A DNA stretch of 64,000 nucleotides from Cellulomonas timonensis (GCF_900046455.1 NZ_FCOT01000012.1:978017-1042016); one strand, 5' to 3'; counted from the stretch's first letter, positions 1 to 9,641 are shown. Notes: generated from the sequence alone by a model not told the origin. Translations and numbers: made by a program.

Positions 1-519
1 CACCTGGTCCTCGACGGAGGTGCCCCACGCGTCGCCGGGGTGGGCGACGACGGGCACGAACTCGGAGAGCTGGTCGAAGGCGTCCTGCGTCAGGCCCGAC
101 TGTGGGGCGATGACGACGTCGGGGTCGAGGGAGACGATCTTCTCAACGTCCAGCTCGGGGTACATGTCGATGGTGGCGGGCAGCTCGGCGCCCTGCTCCT
201 CCACGGCCTCGCGGAACCAGGGCTCGTAGCCCTCCGCGTCGCCGCCCCAGGCGTCGGCCTCGATGCCCACGGGCACCACGCCGAGCGAGAGCACAACATC
301 AGCCCCGCCCCAGCCGAGGGCCACGACCCGCTCGGGGGCGCCCTCGATGACGGCGTCGCCGTAGGCGGAGGTGATCGTGACGCTCTGGCTCGCGGTGGCG
401 TCGGCGTCAGCCGCCGGGTCGGTCGCGTCGTCGCTTGCGCAAGCGGTCAGGCCGAGGGCGAGGACTGCGGCGCCGGCGACAACCGCCATGCTCCTGCGCA
501 GGTGCGTGCGTGCGTGCAC
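1..519 (-). CDS. Iron-siderophore ABC transporter substrate-binding lipoprotein (3' end outside window)
   Basis: Extracellular lipoprotein that would capture a ferric siderophore and hand it to an ABC permease. The GTG start at 519 gives MHARTHLRRS, then a hydrophobic stretch and a lipobox LTAC with the cysteine near residue 28, followed by an Asp/Ala-rich linker. After that comes the Fe/B12-binding (class III) fold start: VTITSAYGDAVIEGAPERVV, a WGGADVVLSLGV stretch, and DPDVVIAPQSG. About 173 residues are visible; the rest lies beyond base 1. An iron box lies 79 bases upstream, which supports iron rather than B12 or haem as the signal. The downstream ATG at 489 would cut into the signal peptide, so GTG is preferred. 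Function is inferred from fold and regulation; the ligand cannot be read. Confidence 0.85.
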   Translation of the reverse strand, partial: MHARTHLRRSMAVVAGAAVLALGLTACASDDATDPAADADATASQSVTITSAYGDAVIEGAPERVVALGWGGADVVLSLGVVPVGIEADAWGGDAEGYEPWFREAVEEQGAELPATIDMYPELDVEKIVSLDPDVVIAPQSGLTQDAFDQLSEFVPVVAHPGDAWGTSVEDQV

Positions 520-597
520 GGGTGGGCTCCATCCGTTCCAGGGGGCCGGGGCGGAGCTCGCCACCTCGCTGGGCAGAGCAGACGCCCCCGGCATCGA

Positions 598-616
598 TGA
601 GGTAAGGCTAACCTCA
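598..616. promoter_or_regulatory. DtxR/IdeR-type iron box
   Basis: A 19-base near-palindrome reading tgaggtaaggctaacctca. It fits the known actinobacterial iron-box consensus TTAGGTTAGGCTAACCTAA at most positions and lies upstream of the siderophore-binding lipoprotein on the minus strand. DtxR-family repressors bind such boxes with Fe(II), so the lipoprotein should be induced in iron starvation. Confidence 0.8.
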
Positions 617-654
617 TGCCGCAGTCTGCTCTAGGACTTAGGTCGTGCGCTAGG

Positions 655-1605
655 TCACACCGCGACGAATGTCGCCAGCGCGCGGCCGGTCAGCCGCTCG
701 AAGGCCTCCAAATAGCGCGCCCGCGTGCGTTCCACCACGTCAGACGGCAGCGCCGGAGGCGGCGTGTCGGCGGCCCGGTCCCAGCCCGACGCGTCCGACG
801 TCAGCCAGTCGCGCACGAACTGCTTGTCGAAACTGGGCTGCGACTGGCCCGGCTGCCAGGCCTCGGCGTCCCAGAACCGCGACGAGTCCGGGGTCAGCAC
901 CTCGTCGCCCAGGGTCACGGCGCCCGTCACCGGGTCGGTGCCGAACTCGAGCTTCGTGTCCGCCAGGATCACCCCGCGCCCCCGCGCGACCTGCTCGGCC
1001 CGCGCGTACACGGCCAGCGTCAGGTCGCGCAGCGTCGACGCCGCCTCGGCGCCGATCTGCTCCGCCACCGCCTCGAACGGCACGTTCTCGTCGTGCTCGC
1101 CCAACTCGGCCTTGGTGGCCGGGGTGAAGATCGGCTCGGGCAGCCGCGAGCCGTCCACCAGGCCCTCCGGCAGGGCGATGCCCGTGACGTGGCCGTCCAC
1201 CCGGTACTCCGCGAGCCCCGAGCCGGTGAGGTAGCCGCGCGCCACGCACTCGACCGGGAACATCTCCAGCCGGCGGCAGATCATCGCGCGCCCGGCCACG
1301 GCCGCGGGCACCTCGGTCGACACCACGTGGTTCGGCACCAGGTCGGCGAGCTGGTCGAACCACCACAGGCTGAGCTGGGTGAGGACCACGCCCTTGTCGG
1401 GGATGCCGGGGCTCAGCACATGGTCGTAGGCGCTGACCCGGTCGCTCGCGACGACCAGCACCACGTCGCCGTGCTCGGCCACGAGCGCGCGCCCGGCATC
1501 CGAGGCATCGGGCGTGAACAGGTCGCGCACCTTCCCGGAGTAGGTGTGCGTCCACCCGGGCAGGTCGAACGGCTGAGCAGAGGCGGCGTCGGGCGCGTGG
1601 GTCAC
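655..1605 (-). CDS. purC: Phosphoribosylaminoimidazole-succinocarboxamide synthase
   Basis: SAICAR synthetase, the ATP-dependent ligation of aspartate to CAIR in cytoplasmic purine synthesis. About 316 residues, slightly longer than usual. Visible family features are YSGKVRDLF near residue 20 (ATP-binding loop), VVLVVASDRVSAYDHVL, the ECVARGYLTGSG segment, and ADTKLEFGTD near the middle. The reading frame is open further upstream to 1674, but that part would overlap the small membrane gene and looks non-coding. The GTG at 1605 starts the natural N-terminus MTHAPDAAS. purD lies just beyond the intervening small gene and is on the same strand, so this is a purine neighbourhood but not one tight operon. 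Confidence 0.95.
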   Translation of the reverse strand: MTHAPDAASAQPFDLPGWTHTYSGKVRDLFTPDASDAGRALVAEHGDVVLVVASDRVSAYDHVLSPGIPDKGVVLTQLSLWWFDQLADLVPNHVVSTEVPAAVAGRAMICRRLEMFPVECVARGYLTGSGLAEYRVDGHVTGIALPEGLVDGSRLPEPIFTPATKAELGEHDENVPFEAVAEQIGAEAASTLRDLTLAVYARAEQVARGRGVILADTKLEFGTDPVTGAVTLGDEVLTPDSSRFWDAEAWQPGQSQPSFDKQFVRDWLTSDASGWDRAADTPPPALPSDVVERTRARYLEAFERLTGRALATFVAV

Positions 1606-1674
1606 GGCGCTAGTCTGCCGCGCCCGATGGGCGCCGTGGGCCGGGCGTCCGCCGGGCAGGCGATACTCCTGCAC

Positions 1675-1893
1675 ATGGAACTGCCCCTCGCCTGGTCCCT
1701 CGTGCTCGTCCTCGCCGGGATCTGGAACATCGTCATCTGGCCCCGGTTCTGGCAGCGCATCGACAAGGACCCGCGCTCACGCGACGAGCAGGGCCGGCCC
1801 ACGCGGTTCCGCACGGTGCACGCGGTGCTCATCGTGGTCTCGCTCGCGTTCGGCCTCGCGATCACCCTGCTGGGCGTGCTGACGCTGTTCTGA
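1675..1893 (+). CDS. Small two-helix membrane protein between purC and purD
   Basis: A 72-residue protein starting at ATG 1675. It has a first membrane segment (residues 4-22, ending in WNIVIWPRFW), a short charged loop RIDKDPRSRDEQGR, and a second membrane segment (residues 49-71). It resembles small SCO4848-type membrane proteins that sit beside purD in actinobacteria; that comparison is from memory. Divergent from purC, with starts only 69 bases apart, and convergent with purD. Function unknown. Confidence 0.75.
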   Translation: MELPLAWSLVLVLAGIWNIVIWPRFWQRIDKDPRSRDEQGRPTRFRTVHAVLIVVSLAFGLAITLLGVLTLF

Positions 1894-1921
1894 GCAGCCC
1901 CGCGCTAGCGGCTCGCGGGGC

Positions 1922-3220
1922 TCACTCCCCCGCGGCGGCCGCCTGCGCGATGTCCGTGCGGTGGTGCGACCCCGGCAGGTCGATGCGCTCCACGCCCGCA
2001 TAGGCGGCGGCCCGAGCGGCGGTCAGATCCGCGCCGACGCCCACGACGGTGAGCACCCGGCCCCCCGCCGCGACGAGCTGCGCCTCGCGCAGTGCCGCGT
2101 CGTCGTCCCCGGCGGGCGCCTGGCGCAGCGCGGTCCCGGCGTGCAGCACGTGCACCCCGTCGATCGCCTCCGCGTCCTCGATGCCGGTGATCGGGTCGCC
2201 GGAGCGGACAGAGCCCGGGTAGCCGTGCGACGCGACCACGACGGTCACGGCGGCGTCGTCGCGCCACTCGAGCGGCGGCAGAGTGTCGAGGGCGCCGGTG
2301 GCGGCGGCCCTCAGCACGCCGGCCAGCGGTGTCGCGAGCCGGGCGAGCACCACCTGCGTCTCCGGATCGCCGAACCGGGCGTTGAACTCCACCACACGGG
2401 TGCCGCGCGACGTCAGCGCGAGGCCCACGTACAGCACGCCCACGAACGGCATGCCGCGTCGCCGCATCTCGTCGATGGTCGGCTGCGCGACCTGCGCCAC
2501 GACCTCGTCCACCAGGCCCTCGGGAGCCCACGGCAGCGGCGAGTACGCGCCCATGCCACCGGTGTTGGGGCCCTGGTCGCCATCGAGCGCGCGCTTGAAG
2601 TCCTGCGCCGGCACCAGCGGGACCACCGTCGAGCCGTCGGAGAGCACGAACAGGGAGACCTCGGGCCCGTCGAGGTAGTCCTCGATGACAACCCGGCCGT
2701 CGGCCTTGTCCAGGCACGCGAGCGCGTGGGCCAGGGCCTCGTCACGGTCGGACGTCACCACGACGCCCTTGCCGGCGGCCAGCCCGTCGTCCTTGACCAC
2801 GTACGGAGCGCCGAAGGCGTCGAGCGCGTCGGCGATCTGGTCGGCGCTGGTGACCACGCGCGGCTCGGCGGTGGGCACACCCGCGGCGGCCATGACCTCC
2901 TTGGCGAAGGCCTTCGAGCCCTCGAGCCGCGCACCCGCGGCGCTGGGGCCGAAGACGGGGATCCCCGCGGAGCGGACGGCATCCGCCACCCCGGCGACCA
3001 GTGGCGCCTCGGGGCCCACGACCACCAGGTCGACGCCCAGCTCGGCGGCGAGCGCGGCGACGGCCTCACCGTCGAGCGCGTCCACCGGGTGGAGCTGCGC
3101 GAGCGCGCCGATGCCGGGGTTGCCCGGAGCGGCGTGCAGGGCGGTGACCTGCGGGTCTGCCGCCAGGGAGCGGACGAGGGCGTGCTCACGAGCACCGGTG
3201 CCGACGACGAGGATCTTCAC
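1922..3220 (-). CDS. purD: Phosphoribosylamine-glycine ligase (GAR synthetase)
   Basis: ATP-grasp ligase joining glycine to phosphoribosylamine, the second step of purine synthesis. 432 residues, the normal length. Starts [19 protein letters not shown], the canonical PurD N-terminus. The ATP-grasp core shows [17 protein letters not shown] (residues about 135-155) and the metal/ATP segment [22 protein letters not shown] and [14 protein letters not shown]. The GTG at 3220 is preferred over the longer frame to 3331 because family homology starts exactly there. A TAGGCT hexamer lies 8 bases upstream of it, suggesting a leaderless transcript. Confidence 0.96.
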   Translation of the reverse strand: MKILVVGTGAREHALVRSLAADPQVTALHAAPGNPGIGALAQLHPVDALDGEAVAALAAELGVDLVVVGPEAPLVAGVADAVRSAGIPVFGPSAAGARLEGSKAFAKEVMAAAGVPTAEPRVVTSADQIADALDAFGAPYVVKDDGLAAGKGVVVTSDRDEALAHALACLDKADGRVVIEDYLDGPEVSLFVLSDGSTVVPLVPAQDFKRALDGDQGPNTGGMGAYSPLPWAPEGLVDEVVAQVAQPTIDEMRRRGMPFVGVLYVGLALTSRGTRVVEFNARFGDPETQVVLARLATPLAGVLRAAATGALDTLPPLEWRDDAAVTVVVASHGYPGSVRSGDPITGIEDAEAIDGVHVLHAGTALRQAPAGDDDAALREAQLVAAGGRVLTVVGVGADLTAARAAAYAGVERIDLPGSHHRTDIAQAAAAGE

Positions 3221-3285
3221 GGTCCTGGAGCCTAACCGGCGCGGGCGCCCACCCGTGGGGGCGTCCGCCGCGCGATCGAGCCCGC

Positions 3286-3936
3286 TCAGTCCACGATCCG
3301 CGACTCCAGCCGGGCCCGCACGCGGGGCCACTCCTCCGCCAGGATCGAGAACACGACGGTGTCGCGCCAGGTGCCGTCCGCGCGGCGCACATGCTCGCGC
3401 AGCACGCCCTCACGGACGGCCCCGAGACGCGCGATGGCGGCCTGCGAGCGCAGGTTGATCGCGTCTGTCTGCAGCTTCACGCGGTGCATGTGGCAGTCCT
3501 CGAACGCGTGCCGCAGCAGCAGCAGCTTCGACGCCGGGTTCACCAGGCCGGCCCACGCGTCGGGGGTGTACGCCGTCCAGCCCAGGTGCAGGCGCCGGTT
3601 GGGCAGGTCCACGTCGCCCAGCGCGCTGGCGCCCACCAGGGTGCCCGCGGGCCCGAGCTCAGACTCCGCGGTGGTGCGCACCGCGTACGGCGTGAGGCCG
3701 GGGACGGCCAACAGGCGGGAGATCCAACGCTCCGCGCCGCCGACGTTCGGCGGGCGGTTGCCCGGGCCGCCGCTGTACCCGGACGCCCACACCCGTGCGT
3801 CGTCGAGCGCCCGGAACAGCGCGGGCGCGTCCTCGGCGGACAGCAGGCGCAACTCCACCACCGGGCCCAGCAGGTCGCGTCCGTCGGGGGCGGTGGCGGG
3901 GACGTCCGGCTCGGCGTCCGGTGCGGCGGGGCTCAT
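3286..3936 (-). CDS. GNAT acetyltransferase, RimJ/RimL type
   Basis: Acyl-CoA-dependent N-acetyltransferase of 216 residues. The N-terminal 20 residues are Pro/Asp/Ala-rich. The GNAT fold then runs from [18 protein letters not shown] to the end. Typical RimJ/RimL landmarks are the [17 protein letters not shown] strand-loop, the CoA-side helix [39 protein letters not shown], and the C-terminal [16 protein letters not shown]. Substrate cannot be told; the subfamily acetylates protein N-termini, antibiotics or small amines. It lies between pckG and purD on the same strand with a 36-base gap after pckG. Confidence 0.85.
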   Translation of the reverse strand: MSPAAPDAEPDVPATAPDGRDLLGPVVELRLLSAEDAPALFRALDDARVWASGYSGGPGNRPPNVGGAERWISRLLAVPGLTPYAVRTTAESELGPAGTLVGASALGDVDLPNRRLHLGWTAYTPDAWAGLVNPASKLLLLRHAFEDCHMHRVKLQTDAINLRSQAAIARLGAVREGVLREHVRRADGTWRDTVVFSILAEEWPRVRARLESRIVD

Positions 3937-3972
3937 GCGCTCGACCGTAGCGGGACCGCGCGTGGTCGGCCC

Positions 3973-5892
3973 TCAGGCGTCGCGGAGCCTCCCTCGCAGC
4001 GCGTCGAGCTCGGCGGTCATCGCCGGCGGCAGGCGGTCCTCGAACTGGGCGAAGAACTCCTCGGTCAGGTCGCACTCGTCCAACCACGACGCCGGGTCGA
4101 TGTCGAACAGCGCAGCGACGTCCTGCGCGGGCAGGTCCAGGCCGTCCAACGCGAGCGCCCCGGCCGCTGGCACGAGGCCGACGGGCGACTCGACGGCCTG
4201 GGAGTCCCCCGTGATCCGGCCCAGCGTCCAGGCGAGCACCCGGGAGTTCTCCCCGAATCCGGGCCAGAGGAAGCGCCCATCGTCACCCTTGCGGAACCAG
4301 TTGACCTGGAAGATCGCGGGCAGTTCCACGCCCTCGGCGGCGAGCCGGGCGCCCAGGTCGAGCCAGTGCCCCCAGTGGTCGCTCATCGTGTAGCCGCAGA
4401 ACGGCAGCATGGCGAAGGGGTCGCGGCGCAGCTCGCCGACTGTCCCCTCGGCGGCGGCGGTCTTCTCCGAGGAGATCGTCGCGCCCATGAACACGCCATG
4501 GGTCCAGTCGCGGGCCTGTGTCACGAGCGGCACGTTGGTGGCGCGCCGGCCGCCGAAGAGGATCGCGTCGATGGCGACGCCGTCGGGCGAGTCCCAGTCG
4601 TCCGCGATCGAGGGGCACCGATCAGCCGCGACGGTGAACCGCGAATTGGGGTGCGCGGCGGGCATGCCGGCGTCAGGCGTCCAGTCTTGGCCCCGCCAGT
4701 CGATGAGGTGCGCGGGCGGCTGCTCGGTGAGGCCCTCCCACCACACGTCGCCGTCGTCGGTGAGCGCCACGTTGGTGAAGATGACGTCGGAGCGCAGCAT
4801 CTCGATGGCCGTGGGGTTGGTCGCCGGGCCGGTGCCGGGCGCCACGCCGAAGAACCCGGCCTCAGGGTTGATGGCGCGCAGGCGACCATCGGTTCCGGGG
4901 CCGCCGGGGCGCATCCAGGCGATGTCGTCGCCGATCGTCTCGACCTTCCAGCCGGGGATCGTCGGGCGCAGCATCGCCAGGTTCGTCTTGCCGCAGGCCG
5001 ACGGGAACGCCGCCGCCACATGGAGCACCCGGTCGGCGGGGTCGGTGACGCGCAGCACCAGCATGTGCTCGGCCAGCCAGCCCTCGTCGCGGGCCATCAC
5101 GGAGGCGATCCGCAGCGCGAAGCACTTCTTGCCGAGCAGCGCGTTGCCGCCGTACCCGGAGCCGTAGGACCAGATCTCGCGGGTCTCCGGGAACTGCACG
5201 ATGTACTTGGTCGCGTTGCATGGCCACGGCACGTCGTCGACCGGCTCACCGTCGCGGTCGACCAGGGGCGCGCCGACGGAGTGCACGGCGGGCACGAAGT
5301 CCCCGTCCTCCCCGAGCTCGTCGAGCACCGCCGAGCCCACGCGCGTCATCACCGCCATGCTCGCCACCACGTACGGCGAGTCGGTGAGCTCGACGCCGAT
5401 CTGCGAGATGGGGCCGCCGATGGGACCCATCGAGAACGGGACGACGTACATGGTGCGCCCGCGCATGGCGCCCGCGAACAGCCCGGACAACTCGGCCCGC
5501 ATGGCGCGCGGCTCACGCCAGTTGTTGGTGGGGCCGGCGTCGGCGCGGTCCACCGAGCAGATGAACGTGCGGTCCTCGACGCGCGCGACATCGTGCGGGT
5601 CGGAGCGCGCCAGGTAGCTGTTCGGGCGCAGTGCGGGGTTGAGTGGGAGGAGCGTGCCGCCCTCGACCATGCCATCAATGAGTTCCTGCTGCTGCTCGGC
5701 GGAGCCGTCCACCCACACGACGGCGTCGGGCTCGGTCAGCGCTGCGATGCGCGCCACCCAGGCGAGCAGGGCGGCGTGCCGGGTGGGCGCGCCGATGTCG
5801 ATCCGCAGCGTCGAGGCTGGCGTGGCGCCGGGCGTCGCGGCGCTGAGCCGCACGCGGGTCGCGCTGGCGAGGACGGGATCGGTGAGGGTCAT
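3973..5892 (-). CDS. pckG: Phosphoenolpyruvate carboxykinase (GTP)
   Basis: Converts oxaloacetate and GTP to PEP, CO2 and GDP at the start of gluconeogenesis. 639 residues, in line with GTP-type enzymes (usually a little over 600). Landmarks: [15 protein letters not shown], the P-loop with the active-site cysteine; [23 protein letters not shown]; and near the C-terminus [15 protein letters not shown], the guanine-binding GTP-class segment. The start ATG at 5892 has a strong AAGGAGG site about 8 bases upstream. It is divergent from a RamB-type regulator, and RamB proteins control acetate and gluconeogenic genes in corynebacteria and mycobacteria, so co-regulation is likely. Confidence 0.97.
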   Translation of the reverse strand: MTLTDPVLASATRVRLSAATPGATPASTLRIDIGAPTRHAALLAWVARIAALTEPDAVVWVDGSAEQQQELIDGMVEGGTLLPLNPALRPNSYLARSDPHDVARVEDRTFICSVDRADAGPTNNWREPRAMRAELSGLFAGAMRGRTMYVVPFSMGPIGGPISQIGVELTDSPYVVASMAVMTRVGSAVLDELGEDGDFVPAVHSVGAPLVDRDGEPVDDVPWPCNATKYIVQFPETREIWSYGSGYGGNALLGKKCFALRIASVMARDEGWLAEHMLVLRVTDPADRVLHVAAAFPSACGKTNLAMLRPTIPGWKVETIGDDIAWMRPGGPGTDGRLRAINPEAGFFGVAPGTGPATNPTAIEMLRSDVIFTNVALTDDGDVWWEGLTEQPPAHLIDWRGQDWTPDAGMPAAHPNSRFTVAADRCPSIADDWDSPDGVAIDAILFGGRRATNVPLVTQARDWTHGVFMGATISSEKTAAAEGTVGELRRDPFAMLPFCGYTMSDHWGHWLDLGARLAAEGVELPAIFQVNWFRKGDDGRFLWPGFGENSRVLAWTLGRITGDSQAVESPVGLVPAAGALALDGLDLPAQDVAALFDIDPASWLDECDLTEEFFAQFEDRLPPAMTAELDALRGRLRDA

Positions 5893-5990
5893 GGAGATCG
5901 GCCTCCTTGGCGGGCGATGGGCGGGGCGTTGGCCTCGTCCTTTCCCACACTTCGCCAGGTCTGAACCATCTTCAACCGCAACAGACCGTC

Positions 5991-6006
5991 AAGAACTGCG
6001 GTTCTT
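5991..6006. promoter_or_regulatory. Perfect palindrome in the regulator's leaderless promoter
   Basis: AAGAAC-TGCG-GTTCTT, two perfect 6-base arms. It is followed at 6011-6016 by the hexamer TAGTGT, which is 6 bases before the ATG of the RamB-like gene and so fits the -10 box of a leaderless promoter. The palindrome would cover the spacer and upstream promoter region, an ideal autorepression site. It also lies in the 130-base gap shared with pckG. Confidence 0.55.
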
Positions 6007-6022
6007 TCGCTAGTGTCAACAG

Positions 6023-7516
6023 ATGAGCTCTCGACCCCCTGTCTCGCGACGCTCCGACCTCCCGAGCCCCGGCAAGCCGCGCACCGGGGACCTGCTCACG
6101 CTGGGCCGACGGATCCGCCACTTCCGCACCGCGCGGTCACTCACCCTGGACCAGCTCGCGCAGGCCACCGGATCGGCCGCGAGCCAGCTCTCCCTGATCG
6201 AGAACGGCCACCGCGAGCCCCGGTTGTCGCTCCTCCAGGAGATCGCCGCCGCGCTCGACGTGGACATGGCCGACCTGCTCGCCGCCGAGCCGCCCAACAG
6301 GCGCGCCGCACTGGAGATCGCCCTCGACAGGGCCCAGCGCACATCGCTGTACACCGGCCTCGGACTGCCCGCCGTCCGCCCCGGCCGCTCGGTGCCCACC
6401 GAGGCCCTCGAAGCCCTCGTCGGCCTGCACGACGAGCTCGCGCGCCGCGTGAACGAGTCCATCGCCACCCCCGAGGAGGCCCGCCGCGCCAACACCGAGC
6501 TGCGCCTGTGGATGCGCGAGCGCGACAACTGCCTGCCGGACATCGACGACATCGGCGAGCGGATGGCCCGCGCCGCCGGGTACACCGTGGGCGCCCTGAC
6601 CCACCGGGCCGTGGCGCGGATGGCCGAGCAGCTCGGCTTCAAGATCCTGCACGTCAGCGACCTGCCGCACTCCACCCGCACCGTCACCGACCTCGCGTCG
6701 GGCCGCATCTACCTGCCGCCCGCGTCGATCCCCGGCGGCCACGGGCTGCGGTCCCTCGCACTGCAGGCCATCGCGCACCGGGTGCTCGGCCACGTGCGGC
6801 CCGAGTCGTATGCGGACTTCCTGCGGCAGCGGCTCGAGATCACCTACTTCGCGGCCGCCTGCCTCATGCCCCGCAGCGCCGCCCTGGAGCACCTGGGCGC
6901 CGCGAAGCGATCGAAAGACCTGGCCATCGAGGACTTCCGCGACGCGTTCGGCGTGACCCACGAGGCCGCCGCGCACCGGTTCACCAACCTCGCGACCAGC
7001 GGCCTCGACCTGCCCGTGCACTTCCTGCGCGTCGACGACGCGGGGGCGCTGACCCGCGGCTACGAGAACGACGGCGTCGGCTTCGCCACCGACCCGACGG
7101 GCGCCATCGAGGGCCAACATGTGTGCCAGCACTGGGCCGCCCGCGCCGCGCTGACCAGCCGCGACCGCACCACCGAGTACCACCAGTACACCGACACCCC
7201 GGCGGGAACGTTCTGGTGCACCGCCCAGACGGGCACCGCCGACTCCGGGGAGTTCTCCATCACCGTTGGCGTCCCGTTCGCCCACGCCAAGTGGTTCCGC
7301 GGCCGCGACACCACGCTGCGGACGACATCGCGCTGCCCCGACGCCTCGTGCTGCCGCCGCCCCGACCCGGAGCTCGCCACCCGGTGGGCCGACCAGTCGT
7401 GGCCCAGTGCCCGCATGCACGCCCAAGTGCTCGCGCCGCTGCCCCAAGGGACGTTCCCGGGGGTGGACGACGCAGAGGTGTACGCGTTCCTGGACCGGCA
7501 CTCGAACACCCGGTGA
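6023..7516 (+). CDS. ramB: RamB/ScfR-type transcriptional regulator (XRE HTH, IrrE-like, DUF2083)
   Basis: Cytoplasmic DNA-binding regulator of acetate, propionate or gluconeogenic metabolism. 497 residues. An XRE helix-turn-helix spans residues about 28-85 (RIRHFRTARSLTLDQLAQAT, SQLSLIENGHREPRLSLL). An IrrE/ImmA-like middle domain follows (residues about 190-310) in which the zinc motif is degenerate: HRVLGH has arginine where HExxH needs glutamate. The C-terminal domain ends with a cysteine cluster RCPDASCCRRP, the DUF2083 short-chain acyl-CoA sensor region. Such proteins respond to acyl-CoA or glyoxylate. Its position divergent from pckG supports control of carbon flow. The symbol is by family resemblance, not proven orthology. 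Confidence 0.85.
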   Translation: MSSRPPVSRRSDLPSPGKPRTGDLLTLGRRIRHFRTARSLTLDQLAQATGSAASQLSLIENGHREPRLSLLQEIAAALDVDMADLLAAEPPNRRAALEIALDRAQRTSLYTGLGLPAVRPGRSVPTEALEALVGLHDELARRVNESIATPEEARRANTELRLWMRERDNCLPDIDDIGERMARAAGYTVGALTHRAVARMAEQLGFKILHVSDLPHSTRTVTDLASGRIYLPPASIPGGHGLRSLALQAIAHRVLGHVRPESYADFLRQRLEITYFAAACLMPRSAALEHLGAAKRSKDLAIEDFRDAFGVTHEAAAHRFTNLATSGLDLPVHFLRVDDAGALTRGYENDGVGFATDPTGAIEGQHVCQHWAARAALTSRDRTTEYHQYTDTPAGTFWCTAQTGTADSGEFSITVGVPFAHAKWFRGRDTTLRTTSRCPDASCCRRPDPELATRWADQSWPSARMHAQVLAPLPQGTFPGVDDAEVYAFLDRHSNTR

Positions 7517-7539
7517 CCCCGGCCCGCTAGCGTCGGAGG

Positions 7540-7956
7540 GTGCCGATCCCCCGCTGGATCACCCCGGTCAACCGCCGAGTCACGAACCGCGTGCTCGGCC
7601 CGCTGGCGGTGCGCATGCCGCCGCTCGCCGTCATCCACCACGTCGGCCGCCGCTCGGGCATCCCACGGGCGACACCCGTCATGGCGTTCCGCACCGCGCG
7701 CGGCGTCGCCATCGCCCTCACCTACGGCCCCGACGTCGACTGGCTGCGGAACGTCCTCGCCGCCGGGCGGGCGCGCCTGGTGCAGGGCGGGCGGACGACA
7801 GCACTCGTCGACCCCGTCCTGCTGCACGGCGCGACGGGCGCCCGCCTGATGCCCTGGTGGGTCCGGGTGGCGCTACGGGCGCTGCGGGTCGACGACTACA
7901 TCGAGCTGGCCGCCGCGTGGGAGCGACCGGCGCGCGGCGGCCGCCAGAGCGGCTGA
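7540..7956 (+). CDS. Deazaflavin-dependent nitroreductase-family protein (DUF385)
   Basis: 138 residues of the split-barrel F420-dependent family (Ddn/DUF385). The pattern is visible in LAVIHHVGRRSGIPRATPVMAF, the conserved nucleotide-binding core, and in GPDVDWLRNVLAAG with the typical W-x-R-N segment. The GTG start at 7540 has a TAGCGT hexamer 6 bases upstream, suggesting leaderless expression. The substrate is unknown; some family members lack redox activity. Its last 84 bases overlap tail-to-tail with the opposite membrane-protein gene. Confidence 0.8.
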   Translation: MPIPRWITPVNRRVTNRVLGPLAVRMPPLAVIHHVGRRSGIPRATPVMAFRTARGVAIALTYGPDVDWLRNVLAAGRARLVQGGRTTALVDPVLLHGATGARLMPWWVRVALRALRVDDYIELAAAWERPARGGRQSG

Positions 7957-8235
7957 CACACCTGCGAGCAGCAGCAAGACGAGCGCGAAGACCAGCGTCG
8001 AATGCGCCTTGTGCAGCAAGTCGTACTTCCCCTGCCAATCCGCCACAGTCTCGGCAGGAACCGTGGCGTAGACCCGTTCCGCGAGATACCAGCGGTTCCC
8101 CCACCTGATGAGCTCGCCAACGCCCCACAGCCCCAGCAGCCATGCCGCGACCGGACCCCAGCCCGCCGCACGCTGACGCGCCTGAAGACGCCAGCGCGGC
8201 AGTGGGGCTCGCGCACTGCCGAAGTGAGCGTCCAT
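7873..8235 (-). CDS. Hypothetical two-segment membrane protein
   Basis: About 120 residues from ATG 8235, which has an AGGAGAGG site 5-7 bases upstream; an in-frame ATG at 8253 would add six Arg-rich residues. Two membrane segments are visible: GPVAAWLLGLWGVGELI (residues about 27-43) and STLVFALVLLLLAGVSAAL (residues about 78-98). A polar extracytoplasmic or cytoplasmic loop RVYATVPAETVADWQGKYDLLHK lies between them. Not recognised. The 3' end overlaps the convergent DUF385 gene by 84 bases, which lowers confidence in the exact C-terminus. Confidence 0.5.
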   Translation of the reverse strand: MDAHFGSARAPLPRWRLQARQRAAGWGPVAAWLLGLWGVGELIRWGNRWYLAERVYATVPAETVADWQGKYDLLHKAHSTLVFALVLLLLAGVSAALAAAARRSLPRGGQLDVVVDPQRP

Positions 8236-8465
8236 AGGTCCTCTCCTGCGCACAGCGGCTGGCGATCCGGTTGCGGGCCTGTGTACCGCACCGCCTCCGC
8301 GCTGTCAGGCGATTCGTGATTCCGGGCGCGGATGGCCGCCACCATGCGGCCAACCGGGGTAACTCTCCGGTTTCGCCTGCCTGACCACGCTCCCACCCGA
8401 CATCCTGTTCGCGCTGGCCCGCCCACTGGGTGCCTGCCGGCCCCGGGAGTGCCAAGGAGAGGCGC

Positions 8466-9509
8466 ATGATCGACACGGCGATCGACCGGCTCACCGCGGC
8501 GTACGCGTCCGCAGGCCTCCCACCGCTCCGCCCACCCAGCGCCGACGTCGACGCCCTGATCGCGCAGGCCAACGCGACGATCCACCCGCTGCGACTCCCC
8601 GAGCAGCTGGAGACGCTGTGGCGGCGCGTCGACCCGACGTCCCTCGTCGTCGCTCCGCATCCCGCCCTGACCGCTCCCGAGCTCGCCCTCAGCACGTGGG
8701 TGTCGCACCGCGACGACTTCCCGGGGATGACACCGCAGCTGCTGTTCCCGGTGTGCTACGAGAGCCACAGCTTCCTGTTCGTCGAGCTCGACGCACCGGG
8801 CCAGCCCGGCGGCGCATGTCTGGACTGGGCGTTCGCCGGCTCGGCGTTCACGGTGGTGGCGGCGGACCTCGCCGCATACCTGGACCTGATGGCCGCGATG
8901 ATCGAGCTCGGCGAGGTGCGCGAGCACCGCGTCCTGGGCCGCGTGCACTACGAGTTCGACCCCGACGGCCGATGGCCGGAGTACCAGGAGGCCCTGCTCG
9001 CGCGGGCGCTGCCCCTGCCGGGCCTCGGCGACCGGGTGGTGCTGGACGAGGACGTGCGCCTGTGGCCGGCCCACTGGCTCGCCGCCGACGGCGTCACCGC
9101 GCACGACCGCTACCCGCAGGGCGCCACCACCACCGTCGGCACGCTGCTGCTGGAGGCGGGCGCGGGCGCTGAGGCGTCCGGCACCATCCAGGCCCGCGTG
9201 GTCAGCCTGGTGGGCTCGGGCGACGGCGCCCGCATCACCGTGGACGACGGGACGGGCACCCTCGACGTGTGGTGCCCGGCGCCGGTCTGCCGGTTCGGCC
9301 CCGTGATCCGCCGGGCCTTCGAGCTCGACGTGCGCGTGCGGCCGTACCCGTCGGAGCCCCCGGAACTGGACGACGCCCACGCGCGGATCGTGCGCGACGC
9401 CTTGGAGCATGACTTGGGCGGAGCCCAGGAGGCTGTCGTGGAGACGTACCGGCTGGCCTTCGAGACCCCCGCTGCCGCGGAGGCCACCGCCATCCGGCCG
9501 CTGGACTGA
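8466..9509 (+). CDS. SMI1/KNR4-like protein with C-terminal OB-like domain
   Basis: 347 residues from ATG 8466 with a good AAGGAGA site. The N-terminal half (residues about 20-190) has the SMI1/KNR4 (SUKH) pattern: LPEQLETLWRRVDPTSL, FPVCYESHSFLFVELDAP and a WAFAGSAFTVVAADLAAYLD segment, as in cell-wall regulators and contact-dependent immunity proteins. The part at about 225-300 (GTIQARVVSLVGSGDGARIT, DDGTGTLDVWCP) looks like an OB-fold beta barrel such as seen in nucleic-acid binders. No toxin gene lies beside it, so an immunity role is not supported by context. The fusion reading is inference from pattern. Confidence 0.6.
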   Translation: MIDTAIDRLTAAYASAGLPPLRPPSADVDALIAQANATIHPLRLPEQLETLWRRVDPTSLVVAPHPALTAPELALSTWVSHRDDFPGMTPQLLFPVCYESHSFLFVELDAPGQPGGACLDWAFAGSAFTVVAADLAAYLDLMAAMIELGEVREHRVLGRVHYEFDPDGRWPEYQEALLARALPLPGLGDRVVLDEDVRLWPAHWLAADGVTAHDRYPQGATTTVGTLLLEAGAGAEASGTIQARVVSLVGSGDGARITVDDGTGTLDVWCPAPVCRFGPVIRRAFELDVRVRPYPSEPPELDDAHARIVRDALEHDLGGAQEAVVETYRLAFETPAAAEATAIRPLD

Positions 9510-9641
9510 ACGCCGTCCGGAAGCCGTCGAGGCGCAGAACGGTAGCGTTTGGCACGACGAAACGGTCGTGTATGAGTGTTCGAACGCCCGCGAAGGCGCG
9601 CTAACTCTTGCCGCATGGGCCATGCAGGGTGAGGCTGCGGT

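Noticed and set aside
3391-5964. 857-codon open frame on the plus strand over pckG
   Set aside because: Arg/Gly/Ala-rich shadow of pckG and the GNAT gene; no domain, and pckG is certain.
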